NCBI RefSeq assembly: GCF_001507335.1
Contig: NZ_LMAH01000001.1
Coordinates: forward strand, 310,001-374,000
Reading direction: 5' to 3'
DNA length: 64,000 bases
Source: Chryseobacterium sp. JAH
GTDB taxonomy: Bacteria > Bacteroidota > Bacteroidia > Flavobacteriales > Weeksellaceae
How positions within the stretch are numbered: position 1 is the stretch's first letter; the number at the start of each line of letters is the position of its first letter. The notes beneath the pieces are model-generated. The model was not told the DNA's origin. It saw only the letters and a program-made list of their open reading frames with translations, and made no database searches. A program made the translations under genes and the position numbers. Below, piece by piece: positions 55,427 to 63,504 of this stretch.

Positions 55427-56377
55427 TTATATCACTTCATCAATATTATAATTCTTATGCTCTCTGTTCGTTCGGATAATCATTTCGCCCAAGAAGCCTG
55501 CAATGAAAAGCAAAGTTCCCATCAGCATCATTGTTAATGCAATAAAAAACCAAGGATTGTTGGTAATTAAATGTCCGTAAATTCCTCTTGCGACATCAAT
55601 CAGTTTTGAAATTCCCAGCCAAAGTGCAGAAAGAAATCCTATGATAAACATCAATGTCCCCACTGCTCCGAAGAAATGCATAGGTCTTCCCCCGAAACGG
55701 CTTACAAACCAAAGTGTTACTAAATCTAAGAACCCTCGAACGAATCTTTCAGTTCCAAATTTTGATGTTCCGTAAGGTCTAGCCTGATGTGGTACTTCTT
55801 TTTCTGTAATTCTTCTGAAACCTGCATTAGCAGCCAAAACCGGTATATAACGGTGCATATCTCCATACACATCGATTGATTTTACAACCTGTTTTTTATA
55901 CGCTTTCAGACCACAGTTGAAGTCATGCAAATACACTCCAGAAACTTTTCTTGCCGCAGCATTGAACAGTTTTGAAGGTACATTTTTTGTCATCACATTG
56001 TCAAAACGCTTCTTTTTCCAACCGGAAACGATGTCGTAATTGTCTTCAATTACCATTCTATACAGCTCAGGAATTTCTTCCGGAAAATCTTGTAAATCGG
56101 CATCCATGGTAATGATGACATCGCCATTTGTTCTTGCAAAAGCAGAGTGTAAAGCCTGAGATTTTCCGTAATTTTTGGAAAATTTTATTCCGTGAATCTG
56201 CGGATGCTGAACTTTTAAATTCTCAATAATGCTCCAAGACAAATCTGTACTTCCGTCGTCGATAAACCAAACTTCGTAAGATAATTTACTGGTTTTGCAA
56301 ACGTTATCAATTCTTGTAAAAAGCTCTTCGAGAGATTCCTCCTCGTTCAGCAACGGAATAACTATAGATAAATTCAT
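55427..56377 (-). CDS. Glycosyltransferase family 2, polyprenyl-phosphate type
   Basis: A 316-residue enzyme with a GT-A domain (SIVIPLLNEEESLEELF, VWFIDDGSTD, TMDADLQDFPEEI for the DxD motif) and two C-terminal membrane helices (about 232-255 and 268-292). This architecture is that of GtrB/ArnC/dolichol-phosphate mannose synthase-like proteins, which load a sugar on undecaprenyl phosphate. Such a lipid-linked sugar could supply GT-C enzymes such as those at 24-29 kb (inference). It is 17 bp after DUF4199. Confidence 0.9.
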   Translation of the reverse strand: MNLSIVIPLLNEEESLEELFTRIDNVCKTSKLSYEVWFIDDGSTDLSWSIIENLKVQHPQIHGIKFSKNYGKSQALHSAFARTNGDVIITMDADLQDFPEEIPELYRMVIEDNYDIVSGWKKKRFDNVMTKNVPSKLFNAAARKVSGVYLHDFNCGLKAYKKQVVKSIDVYGDMHRYIPVLAANAGFRRITEKEVPHQARPYGTSKFGTERFVRGFLDLVTLWFVSRFGGRPMHFFGAVGTLMFIIGFLSALWLGISKLIDVARGIYGHLITNNPWFFIALTMMLMGTLLFIAGFLGEMIIRTNREHKNYNIDEVI

Positions 56378-56394
56378 TTAATTTTAATAAAAAA

Positions 56395-56988
56395 TTATTC
56401 TTCAATGATTTCTTCAGGCATTGTTTTCTTTCTGAAAAACGCCCCGAAAAATACTGACAAAACTACGTAAAATATAAGAATTGCGGCAAAATATCCTGAA
56501 AAATGACTAGCCGTCAACATATCTTTTCCTTTAACTGTTTTAGGATCAAATCTCTGAAGACCTTCCTGATATTTTTGCTCCAGCTCGTCAATGTCTTTCT
56601 GATGTTTCAAAATCTTTTTTGCTGACAAATATTCTTTGCCTAATTCTGATTTTTGTCTCTGTACATACTGATAATTCAGAAGGTCTTTTGCATCCGTATC
56701 AACGAAATTTAAAAAGGTAAAAATGCTTACAATGGATAAAATTCCACCTACAAACATCGGAACAAAAGCTCTTTTAAATGCTTCTCTGAAGCCCATTCTA
56801 TACTTATTCCAACGAGACTTTACAGACCAAAATGCTGTTAAAGCATAAAATATCGGCAGAACGAAAGCATTGACTTTCAATGAAGTATCAAAATACTCAA
56901 CACCGGAAAAGAGAAAATAAACTACAAAAAAGATCAACATTGTAGCTGCATAAAGTAAAATTCCTAAGGTTACTGGACTTTTCGTCAT
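56395..56988 (-). CDS. DUF4199 membrane protein
   Basis: A 197-residue protein with four membrane helices (two near the N-terminus, one at about 76-95 and one at about 160-183), separated by a charged coiled-coil-like stretch (about 110-150). The pattern and neighbourhood fit DUF4199, a Bacteroidota family often encoded directly before a GT2 gene. The role is unknown; the close spacing suggests a partner for the glycosyltransferase. It is divergent from the SRP RNA. Confidence 0.82.
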   Translation of the reverse strand: MTKSPVTLGILLYAATMLIFFVVYFLFSGVEYFDTSLKVNAFVLPIFYALTAFWSVKSRWNKYRMGFREAFKRAFVPMFVGGILSIVSIFTFLNFVDTDAKDLLNYQYVQRQKSELGKEYLSAKKILKHQKDIDELEQKYQEGLQRFDPKTVKGKDMLTASHFSGYFAAILIFYVVLSVFFGAFFRKKTMPEEIIEE

Positions 56989-57109
56989 AATTCTAATTTT
57001 TGGAAAAATTCTTAAAAAATATCCATCTAAATTTCAGCGCATTAGCTTTAATAAAGGGATTATCTAAGATTTTTTCTGTAATAATATTTTTAAGTTTATA
57101 ATAAATTCC

Positions 57110-57117
57110 TATCTTTG
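57110..57117 (+). promoter_or_regulatory. -7 promoter element of the SRP RNA gene
   Basis: TATCTTTG matches TAnnTTTG and ends a few bases before the first paired base of the SRP RNA. Confidence 0.7.
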
Positions 57118-57120
57118 CAA

Positions 57121-57216
57121 CGGCAAGTCCTAAACAACCAGCTCCTGAGAACCCTCCAGGGTGGGAACGCAGCAAAGGTAATTGGTCGTAGCGGTGTGAT
57201 TTAGGTAGCTTGCCAT
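57121..57216 (+). ncRNA. ffs: Signal recognition particle RNA (small bacterial type)
   Basis: About 95 bases with the conserved SRP apical domain: ACCCTCCAGG, the GGAACGCAGCAAAGGTAA loop that binds Ffh, and the flanking complementary strands. The ends pair as GGCAAG (57122-57127) with CTTGCC (57209-57214), and TCCTAAA with TTTAGG further in. The RNA forms the particle with Ffh that targets membrane proteins. It lacks the Alu domain, as usual for Bacteroidota. The T-rich stretch after CTTGCCA ends the RNA. Confidence 0.92.
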
Positions 57217-57230
57217 TTTTTATTTTTATA

Positions 57231-57285
57231 AATTAAGAGATTAAGATGATTTTATTTAAATTACTTAATCTCTTAATTTTTTTTT
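57231..57285. terminator. Long hairpin terminator between SRP RNA and the UPF0173 gene
   Basis: A perfect 15-bp stem AATTAAGAGATTAAG (57231-57245) / CTTAATCTCTTAATT (57264-57278) followed by nine T residues on the plus strand. It ends any read-through from the SRP RNA and may also serve the leftward operon. Confidence 0.8.
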
Positions 57286-57286
57286 G

Positions 57287-57973
57287 TTATATATCGAAAC
57301 TTTCGCCAAGTTTTGGAAGAATCAATTCAACATTTTTTTCACTGAAATTTTTCACAGCATTCTCATGATCAATCTCAATTGCAGGAAAGGTATCAAAATG
57401 ACATCCGATTACTTTTGGAGTTTTCAATAATTCTGCTGCTGCAAAAGCCGCTTTTCTTGAACACATAGTGTAATGACCTCCTATCGGAAGGATTGAAAGA
57501 TCTAAATGACCATACAGGGCAGGAAACAACTGCATATCCGCCATTACTCCTGTGTCGCCAGCTAAATATACATTTTTACCTTCAGCAAGCCTGAAAATAT
57601 AACCCGCAGGCACTCCACCATAACTTCCGTCAGGGAATGAACTTGTGTGATGAGCAGGAACCATAGAAATTTTAAGATCTCCAATTTTTGCAGATCCACC
57701 CAAGTTGACATCATCTTTGTTTTTAGCATCTTTGAAGTACGCACAGATTTCTGGCTGTCCGATAATGGTAGCTTCAGGATAATGCTGTAAAACCTCTCCT
57801 ACATCAGCAATGTGATCGCCATGTGCGTGGGTGATCAAAATATAATCGATTTTCTGAGCCGAAATATCAAATCCAGATTCTGCTTTTTTGTAATTGTAAA
57901 AAGGGTCACAAAGAATTGTTATTTCATTATAGGTGAACAAAAAACAGTTTTGTCCCAAGTATTGTATTTTCAT
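57287..57973 (-). CDS. UPF0173 metal-dependent hydrolase (metallo-beta-lactamase fold)
   Basis: A 228-residue MBL-fold protein. HAHGDHIAD gives the HxHxDH metal site, VPAHHTSSFPDGSYGGVPAGYIF and YLAGDTGVMADM supply further ligands, and GCHFDTFPAIEID completes the family signature. UPF0173 members are MBL hydrolases of unknown substrate. It is the last gene of the leftward menA-type operon (19 bp after the previous gene). Confidence 0.9.
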   Translation of the reverse strand: MKIQYLGQNCFLFTYNEITILCDPFYNYKKAESGFDISAQKIDYILITHAHGDHIADVGEVLQHYPEATIIGQPEICAYFKDAKNKDDVNLGGSAKIGDLKISMVPAHHTSSFPDGSYGGVPAGYIFRLAEGKNVYLAGDTGVMADMQLFPALYGHLDLSILPIGGHYTMCSRKAAFAAAELLKTPKVIGCHFDTFPAIEIDHENAVKNFSEKNVELILPKLGESFDI

Positions 57974-57992
57974 TTTAAATTTTATTTTTGAA

Positions 57993-58283
57993 CTAATAAC
58001 ACGAAATTGTCGAATTAAAAAAGATCTGATACAACAATAAACATGTCGGTATTATGATTAACGTCTGGAGGATTAATAAATATTTTCTTGGTTTTACTTT
58101 TCTGTACAGAAAATAAAAACCTAACACACCGTTAGAAACAACAATTAAAAAAATCAAGATTGGAATTAATTCAATTTCAAAAATTGTTTCGATTTCACTT
58201 AACTCGATAAGTAAATTATAAGTAAGAACTAAAGCTAAAATAATCGATAAATAAGAAATTACCTTGAAAGCAATATTCATCAT
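57993..58283 (-). CDS. Small membrane protein
   Basis: A 96-residue protein with three predicted membrane helices (ISYLSIILALVLTYNLLI, LIPILIFLIVVSNGVLGFYFL, YLLILQTLIIIPTCLLLYQIF) and little else. No family is recognised. It starts 6 bp after the SRPBCC gene and ends 19 bp before the UPF0173 gene, so it is certainly within the operon. Confidence 0.7.
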   Translation of the reverse strand: MMNIAFKVISYLSIILALVLTYNLLIELSEIETIFEIELIPILIFLIVVSNGVLGFYFLYRKVKPRKYLLILQTLIIIPTCLLLYQIFFNSTISCY

Positions 58284-58289
58284 TCTGTA

Positions 58290-58736
58290 TTATTTATTGG
58301 GAAACTTATCTTCTATCAATCTAAGATTAATTCCATGCTCAAGATACGCTTTACACCCATCTAGCACAGTTGTAAAACCGCCTGTATTATCATTAATTAC
58401 TTTTAACAAATCTTCTCCATCCTGAGAAAAGCCGTAACTTTTTATAACAATAAGGGTTCCTTTTTCCATTTTTTTGAATTCGTAATCAACTTTTGTAGAG
58501 GGGTTTCCCCACGCCGTTTTAATCAATTGATTCGGGATGATCTGATGTACAGAAACTTCATTTCTCACACTATACATTTCCCATTCCCAAACAATCGTTT
58601 TTCCCTCTTCAAGTTTTCCGGAAGATTTTGTAAACCAAAAATTGGTAGTGATCTCGGGATCAATAAATGCTTCAAAAACTTCTTCGATAGGTTTTCTGAT
58701 CAGCATCTGAGCTTCAACGTACGCATTTTGACTCAT
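58290..58736 (-). CDS. SRPBCC (AHSA1-like) family protein
   Basis: A 148-residue START-like protein with the typical order: RKPIEEVFEAFIDPEITTNFWFTKSSG, then GKTIVWEWEMY, PNQLIKTAWG and TVLDGCKAYLEHGINL at the end. These helix-grip folds bind hydrophobic ligands, and AHSA1 members interact with Hsp90-like chaperones in eukaryotes; in bacteria most have no known ligand. It lies 14 bp after menA. Confidence 0.88.
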   Translation of the reverse strand: MSQNAYVEAQMLIRKPIEEVFEAFIDPEITTNFWFTKSSGKLEEGKTIVWEWEMYSVRNEVSVHQIIPNQLIKTAWGNPSTKVDYEFKKMEKGTLIVIKSYGFSQDGEDLLKVINDNTGGFTTVLDGCKAYLEHGINLRLIEDKFPNK

Positions 58737-58750
58737 GGTATAGAAATTAT

Positions 58751-59680
58751 TTATTTAAAAAAATTCAGTCCGAAAGCGGTAAGAACAGCCATCATAAAGG
58801 TGATAATTCCAACTTGCTTTAAAAACGGATCAAGTTCTTTTGGTTCTTTCACTTCCATTATTTTTCTTCTCAGTTTTGCCAATGGCAGTAAAAGAATCAT
58901 CACAATGAACACATAATATTGCTGCGATTGAATAAAGCCGTTGATTCCTAAAAATATTAGAATTAAAATCAAAGGAAACTGCAGCAGAACCATTTCATAA
59001 ATCATTGCGTTTCTGAAACCCATTCTCAACGCAAGACTGTTTTTGCCTGACAACCTGTCACTTTCAATATCACGCATATTATTAAGGTTCAAAACCGCCA
59101 TACTCATCATTCCTACAGCTGCGCCCGGTAAAAGAATATCCCAAGAAAATGTTTTTGTAAATAAAAAATAACTTCCACAAACTGAAACTAAACCAAAGAA
59201 AATGAAAACAAAAACGTCTCCCAATCCCATATAACCATAAGGTTTTTTACCAACGGTGTAACCAATTGCCGCCAAAATACTCGCCACACCCAAACCGATG
59301 AAGATGTAAAATTCATTCATAAAATCTGGAATGAAAGCCAAATATAAAAGCGCAACTGTTGCTACAAATGATAAAACAGAAAAAAGAATCACTGCATTTT
59401 TCATTTGCTTAGCAGTAATCTTACCTGAAGCTACTGCTCTTGCCTCTGCTTCGCCGATTCTCTTTGCATCAGTACCTTTAATACCATCACCATAATCATT
59501 GGCATAGTTTGATAAAACCTGGTACAGTAACGTCACTAAAAGTGCCAAAGCAAATATTTTCCAGTCCCAGGTACCGCCTTGTCCCCAAAGTCTCCATTTT
59601 GCAATGAATGACCCCATGATAATTCCGCTCAGAGAGAGCGGTAACGTTCTAAGCCTTGCAGCTTTTATCCAATCTGACAT
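58751..59680 (-). CDS. menA: 1,4-dihydroxy-2-naphthoate polyprenyltransferase
   Basis: A 309-residue UbiA-superfamily enzyme with about eight membrane helices. The first prenyl-diphosphate site is NYANDYGDGIKG (NDxxD-like) and the second is NNMRDIESDRLSGKNSLALRMG. It attaches the prenyl chain to DHNA in menaquinone synthesis; menB, for the preceding ring-closure step, lies 3 kb away. It follows the bPH2 protein by 11 bp in a tight operon. Confidence 0.94.
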   Translation of the reverse strand: MSDWIKAARLRTLPLSLSGIIMGSFIAKWRLWGQGGTWDWKIFALALLVTLLYQVLSNYANDYGDGIKGTDAKRIGEAEARAVASGKITAKQMKNAVILFSVLSFVATVALLYLAFIPDFMNEFYIFIGLGVASILAAIGYTVGKKPYGYMGLGDVFVFIFFGLVSVCGSYFLFTKTFSWDILLPGAAVGMMSMAVLNLNNMRDIESDRLSGKNSLALRMGFRNAMIYEMVLLQFPLILILIFLGINGFIQSQQYYVFIVMILLLPLAKLRRKIMEVKEPKELDPFLKQVGIITFMMAVLTAFGLNFFK

Positions 59681-59691
59681 TAAATTCTTAT

Positions 59692-61197
59692 TTAATTATT
59701 CTTAGAATTTTCAATTTTGTAGATACAGTAATTCAGCAGTTTTTTGAGTTTTAAATAGTTTAAAGCAGCTATTTTAAAGCGTCCTGCGGAAGTATAAAAA
59801 GTGATTGTTCCTAAGTTTGTTTTTCTTTGCCAAAAATACTGAGAAATTTTCACAGTTTGAAGTTTTTCGACCTCAAAAGTTCGGTTATCGATATCCCAAA
59901 TTCCTGATTTTAGTCTGATAAATTTTTCGTTGTAAAATAATTTTAAATTTAGAAACGAAATTAAAATTAACAATTCCGCTAAAACAACATAAATGACCGC
60001 TAAAAACCAGTAGTTTATCCATATTTCTCTTTCAATAATGGAAACTAAAAGCAGAGGAATCACAATCCACTGAAAAGTATGAACAATGATTAATCTGAAA
60101 TTAGGTTTTAAATAATTTTTAAAAACAGGAATCTCATTCCAAATTGCTGAGATCAGTTTTATTTTTTCATGATCATTAATTCCCGGAACAGCAGCGACAT
60201 TTTTTTCATCCTCCTCCTCATTCTTACCAATCTGAAGAAATTTCACATGAGAGATCTTCATTTTTTTCTGAATCCAGTTTTGCGTCTCTGTGACTACCTG
60301 CACTTTCGATTTGTTGACAATCGAATTTCTGGTATTAAACAATCCGTATTCAAAAGAGAAACTCTGATTGTTTTCAGTAATTTTAAAATTGAAAAATTTA
60401 ATCAACGTCCGAACAGTATTGATAAGAATTCCGACAATAATGACAACCAAAACAATCCCAAGAATGACAGGAATAGAAAACGCTAAAAACTGAGATTCTA
60501 CGGTATCATAGTCTAAATCTGTATCAAATTCTGCTTTTTTAAGCAAATTGGTAAGTTCAGAAAAACCATAAAATATTAAACTTAACAAAGCAAAAAAACT
60601 TTGGATATAATTGGCGGTAATTCCGTATTTTAAAATACTGAGTGTTGAAATATTGATTGAACGAAGTTCTTGGGTCTGTTCATTATTTAAAGCTTCGTCA
60701 AGGTATTCGGTACTGTTTTCTGTTTTCTTCTCCGTTAAAAGATATTTTTTTAGATCAATCGCATTTTGTTTTGTCAATGCTGAAATCTTCACTTCTTTTT
60801 CAGAGCTTCCCGGGGTATCAATTTCAAGTTTATAAATATTAAAAAATCGATGAATAAAAGGTTGTGAGATATTGACTTCCTGAATATTTTCTTTTTTAAT
60901 TTTAATTACCGAAGTATTTATAATTCCTTCATGAATCACAAATTCATCATTTTCAGCATCGATGTAATATTTAAAATGATAGTATTGCAAAACAGAGGAA
61001 ACAATCAAGATTGTGAGTAAAGCGATGGTGGCAAGAATAATAATCCAGGGCTCTACTTTATCTTTTTTTACGAAATAAAATATAATAAAAACCCATAAGT
61101 TCTTGACAACCAATCCCACATTATACAGGAAAAGTAGTGCAATTCCTGTTTTGGACTGACGTTGAGGCTGAAAAAAAGAATTATGCTTGTCCTCCAT
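59692..61197 (-). CDS. Large membrane protein with bacterial PH-like (bPH2/DUF304) domains
   Basis: A 501-residue protein related to B. subtilis YdbT: membrane helix pairs (about 18-75, 205-275, 360-430) alternate with bPH2 domains (about 80-150, 285-345, 435-490). Signature pieces are FVIHEGIINTSVIKIKKENIQEVNI, FSFEYGLFNTRNSIVNKSKVQVV and IRLKSGIWDIDNRTFEVEKLQTVKI. YdbS/YdbT help B. subtilis resist some amphipathic peptides; the function here is not known. The start overlaps the upstream gene by 17 bp. Confidence 0.86.
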   Translation of the reverse strand: MEDKHNSFFQPQRQSKTGIALLFLYNVGLVVKNLWVFIIFYFVKKDKVEPWIIILATIALLTILIVSSVLQYYHFKYYIDAENDEFVIHEGIINTSVIKIKKENIQEVNISQPFIHRFFNIYKLEIDTPGSSEKEVKISALTKQNAIDLKKYLLTEKKTENSTEYLDEALNNEQTQELRSINISTLSILKYGITANYIQSFFALLSLIFYGFSELTNLLKKAEFDTDLDYDTVESQFLAFSIPVILGIVLVVIIVGILINTVRTLIKFFNFKITENNQSFSFEYGLFNTRNSIVNKSKVQVVTETQNWIQKKMKISHVKFLQIGKNEEEDEKNVAAVPGINDHEKIKLISAIWNEIPVFKNYLKPNFRLIIVHTFQWIVIPLLLVSIIEREIWINYWFLAVIYVVLAELLILISFLNLKLFYNEKFIRLKSGIWDIDNRTFEVEKLQTVKISQYFWQRKTNLGTITFYTSAGRFKIAALNYLKLKKLLNYCIYKIENSKNN

Positions 61198-61726
61198 CTT
61201 CTTTCTTTTCCTCAGAAATACTGTGACGGATTAATTGGTTGATCCCTTCCGCAATATCTTCCGGCAAGCCATTAATGGTAACGTCACCTCCGCTTACTCC
61301 TGCAGTGTATGCTGATATTGACTTCAAATTCAAAATTTTAGAAAACCAGCCCTGCTCTACTTTGATGTGCTGAATTCTTTTAAACGGAACTATAATGACG
61401 CTTCTTTTCAGCCAACCGTATTGGTAGATCAAATCTTTTTCACGAACAGCATATTTCCTGAATTTAAAACCAATGATTGCATTTAAAAACAGAAAAACAA
61501 TGATCAGGAAAATTCCTGTAACAATTGTTAAAATCTGTAATTTTGTTAAATTGAAATAAAAAAAATAAAAAGCCACACCAAATGCTCCGATTAAAAAAAT
61601 CGAAAACAATGTGAGATTTAATAAAATAATGTTGAGATATTTGGAAGACACCGATATCAGTTTCAAATCACTGAAATCAGGTATTTCAAGGTCGAAAATC
61701 TGAGGGTTTTGAAAGTTTTGCTCCAT
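61181..61726 (-). CDS. Membrane protein with one bPH2 domain (YdbS-like)
   Basis: A 181-residue protein with two membrane helices (about 33-85) followed by one bPH2 domain (REKDLIYQYGWLKRSVIIVPFKRIQHIKVEQGWFSKIL), the YdbS partner of the larger protein. The stop lies 17 bp inside the next gene, so the two are translationally coupled, as in B. subtilis ydbS-ydbT. Confidence 0.86.
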   Translation of the reverse strand: MEQNFQNPQIFDLEIPDFSDLKLISVSSKYLNIILLNLTLFSIFLIGAFGVAFYFFYFNLTKLQILTIVTGIFLIIVFLFLNAIIGFKFRKYAVREKDLIYQYGWLKRSVIIVPFKRIQHIKVEQGWFSKILNLKSISAYTAGVSGGDVTINGLPEDIAEGINQLIRHSISEEKKEDGGQA

Positions 61727-61730
61727 TAAA

Positions 61731-62363
61731 TTAAATATTGAAACTCAGTTTAGGTCTAAGCATAGCACAGTAAATTAGCATCAGAAAACCAAAAATTAAA
61801 TAGTAAGATCCTTTTGGAGAATAATGAATGAGTTTGTTCCAGAAATTAGAATGTGCATAATTATACTGATCCAGATTAAGGTAAGACATTTCACCTCCAC
61901 TACAACCAAAAATATTAGGTTCTTTTTCAAGTCTTTCGTAAAGAACGTAGAAACTGTTGGTTTCTTCCATATCAAGACCGTACATTTCCTGTTTGGTTTT
62001 AAGCATCATATTAATCAAACCAATTAAATCAGCATAAACATTTTTATCAGAAAGCTGAAAGCGTATTCCGGTTTTATCAATATTGTTTAAAGTTAATTGA
62101 TTGATTTCTTTGATGAAATTCTCTTCATTTTTTTTATCAAAACCCGGCTTTACCTTGATTGTTTTATAATTCCATCCTTCTTTCGGAATGTGTGTATACT
62201 CCGGAATCTTTTCTCCTTTTTTAGCTTTATATGGAAGTCCAATATCTAATACTCTCATGCTCATTTGATAGTAAACAGGAGTTGCATAATAAAGAAACAA
62301 AAGAGGAATTAAAAGCGCACTGATCATTCCGGCAACATAATGTATTTTTTTATGCTTTCTCAT
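61731..62363 (-). CDS. Membrane protein of unknown function
   Basis: A 210-residue protein with an N-terminal membrane helix (ISALLIPLLFLYYATPVYY) and a C-terminal one (YLIFGFLMLIYCAML), leaving about 140 residues in the periplasm. No motif is recognised. The frame opens at 62423, but the ATG at 62363 precedes the basic and hydrophobic N-terminus. It ends 4 bp before the YdbS-like gene, so it leads the operon. Confidence 0.7.
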   Translation of the reverse strand: MRKHKKIHYVAGMISALLIPLLFLYYATPVYYQMSMRVLDIGLPYKAKKGEKIPEYTHIPKEGWNYKTIKVKPGFDKKNEENFIKEINQLTLNNIDKTGIRFQLSDKNVYADLIGLINMMLKTKQEMYGLDMEETNSFYVLYERLEKEPNIFGCSGGEMSYLNLDQYNYAHSNFWNKLIHYSPKGSYYLIFGFLMLIYCAMLRPKLSFNI

Positions 62364-62401
62364 TTCTTTTATTTTTAGAACTTCACTAAAATTACAAAAT
62401 A

Positions 62402-62430
62402 ATAGGTAATGGAAATTACCCATTACCTAT
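62402..62430. repeat. Perfect 11-bp inverted repeat between menB and the next gene
   Basis: ATAGGTAATGG (62402-62412) and CCATTACCTAT (62420-62430) are exact complements around a 7-base loop. The neighbouring words ACCCATTA and CACCCATTA are related. It may act as a weak terminator for menB; the T run is short. Confidence 0.6.
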
Positions 62431-62447
62431 CACCCATTATTTATATT

Positions 62448-63284
62448 TTAAGAAATCCACTGATCTTTTCCGAAATCCGGTTTTCTTTTTTCAAGGAAGG
62501 CATTTCTTCCTTCTTTTGCTTCTTCTGTCATGTAAGCCAAACGGGTTGCCTCACCTGCGAAAACCTGTTGCCCAACCATTCCGTCGTCGGTAAGATTCAT
62601 AGCAAACTTCAGCATTCTGATGGACGTTGGAGATTTAGCTAAAATTTCCTGAGCCCATTCGTAAGCAGTATCTTCCAATTCGTCATGAGGAATTACAGCA
62701 TTCACCATTCCCATATCGAAGGCTTCCTGCGCAGAATAATTTCTTCCTAGAAAGAAAATTTCACGTGCTTTTTTCTGTCCGACCATTTTAGCTAAGTACG
62801 CTGAACCGTAACCACCATCAAAACTCGTTACATCCGCATCAGTCTGTTTAAAAATAGCGTGTTCTTTACTCGCTAAGGTCAAATCACAAACCACATGAAG
62901 CGAGTGACCGCCACCTACAGCCCAACCTGGAACAACTGCAATCACAGCTTTTGGCATAAAACGGATTAAACGCTGAACTTCAAGAATATTCAAACGGTGT
63001 CTTCCGTCTTCACCTACGTACCCTTGCTGACCTCTCGCTTTTTGGTCTCCACCGCTACAGAAAGCCCAAACACCGTCTTTCGAACTTGGCCCTTCTCCTG
63101 AAAGCAATACTACGCCAATGGAAGGATCTTCTGATGCATCGTAAAAAGCATCATACAATTCTGAAGTTGTCTTAGGTCTGAATGCATTACGGATTTCTGG
63201 TCTGTTGAAGGCAATCCTTGCTACACCGTTGCATTTTTTATAAGTAATATCTTCGTATTCCTTTACGGTTTTCCACTCGATCAT
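62448..63284 (-). CDS. menB: 1,4-dihydroxy-2-naphthoyl-CoA synthase
   Basis: A 278-residue crotonase-fold enzyme that closes the second ring of menaquinone (a Dieckmann-type condensation). Motifs: ARIAFNRPEIRNAFRP, FCSGGDQKARG, PGWAVGGGHSLHVVCDLTLAS and TSFDGGYGSAYLA, and the C-terminal EATRLAYMTEEAKEGRNAFLEKRKP. The QTDADV stretch has Asp where E. coli MenB has Gly; in that position Asp makes the enzyme independent of bicarbonate. A -7 box lies 18 bases upstream. It has its own promoter, apart from menA. Confidence 0.96.
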   Translation of the reverse strand: MIEWKTVKEYEDITYKKCNGVARIAFNRPEIRNAFRPKTTSELYDAFYDASEDPSIGVVLLSGEGPSSKDGVWAFCSGGDQKARGQQGYVGEDGRHRLNILEVQRLIRFMPKAVIAVVPGWAVGGGHSLHVVCDLTLASKEHAIFKQTDADVTSFDGGYGSAYLAKMVGQKKAREIFFLGRNYSAQEAFDMGMVNAVIPHDELEDTAYEWAQEILAKSPTSIRMLKFAMNLTDDGMVGQQVFAGEATRLAYMTEEAKEGRNAFLEKRKPDFGKDQWIS

Positions 63285-63301
63285 TCTGTAAAAATTTTTC
63301 T

Positions 63302-63309
63302 CAAAGATA
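63302..63309 (-). promoter_or_regulatory. -7 promoter element of menB
   Basis: TATCTTTG on the minus strand, an exact TAnnTTTG match, ending 17 bases before the ATG. Confidence 0.6.
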
Positions 63310-63453
63310 CGGAATTAGAGAGAAATTTAACATTGAATTTTAAGGATAATTCATTGAAATACTTGTATAATTCTAAAAGTAACCAATCATTCTAAACGCT
63401 CGAAATATGTCTAGTTATAGATTTCTCTCTTCATTTAAATTAAAATATCAAAA

Positions 63454-63480
63454 AAAACCGAAGCAAAATGCTCCGGTTTT
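63454..63480 (-). terminator. Intrinsic terminator of the TPR gene
   Basis: AAAACCGAAGCA and TGCTCCGGTTTT pair with one mismatch around a three-base loop; T-rich on the minus strand. Confidence 0.72.
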
Positions 63481-63504
63481 ATATTCAATTCAGATACCTG
63501 AATA

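Noticed and set aside
56993..57175. 60-codon open frame on the minus strand overlapping 57121-57175
   Set aside because: It lies antisense to the SRP RNA; its composition comes from the RNA's GC-rich core and it has no family features.
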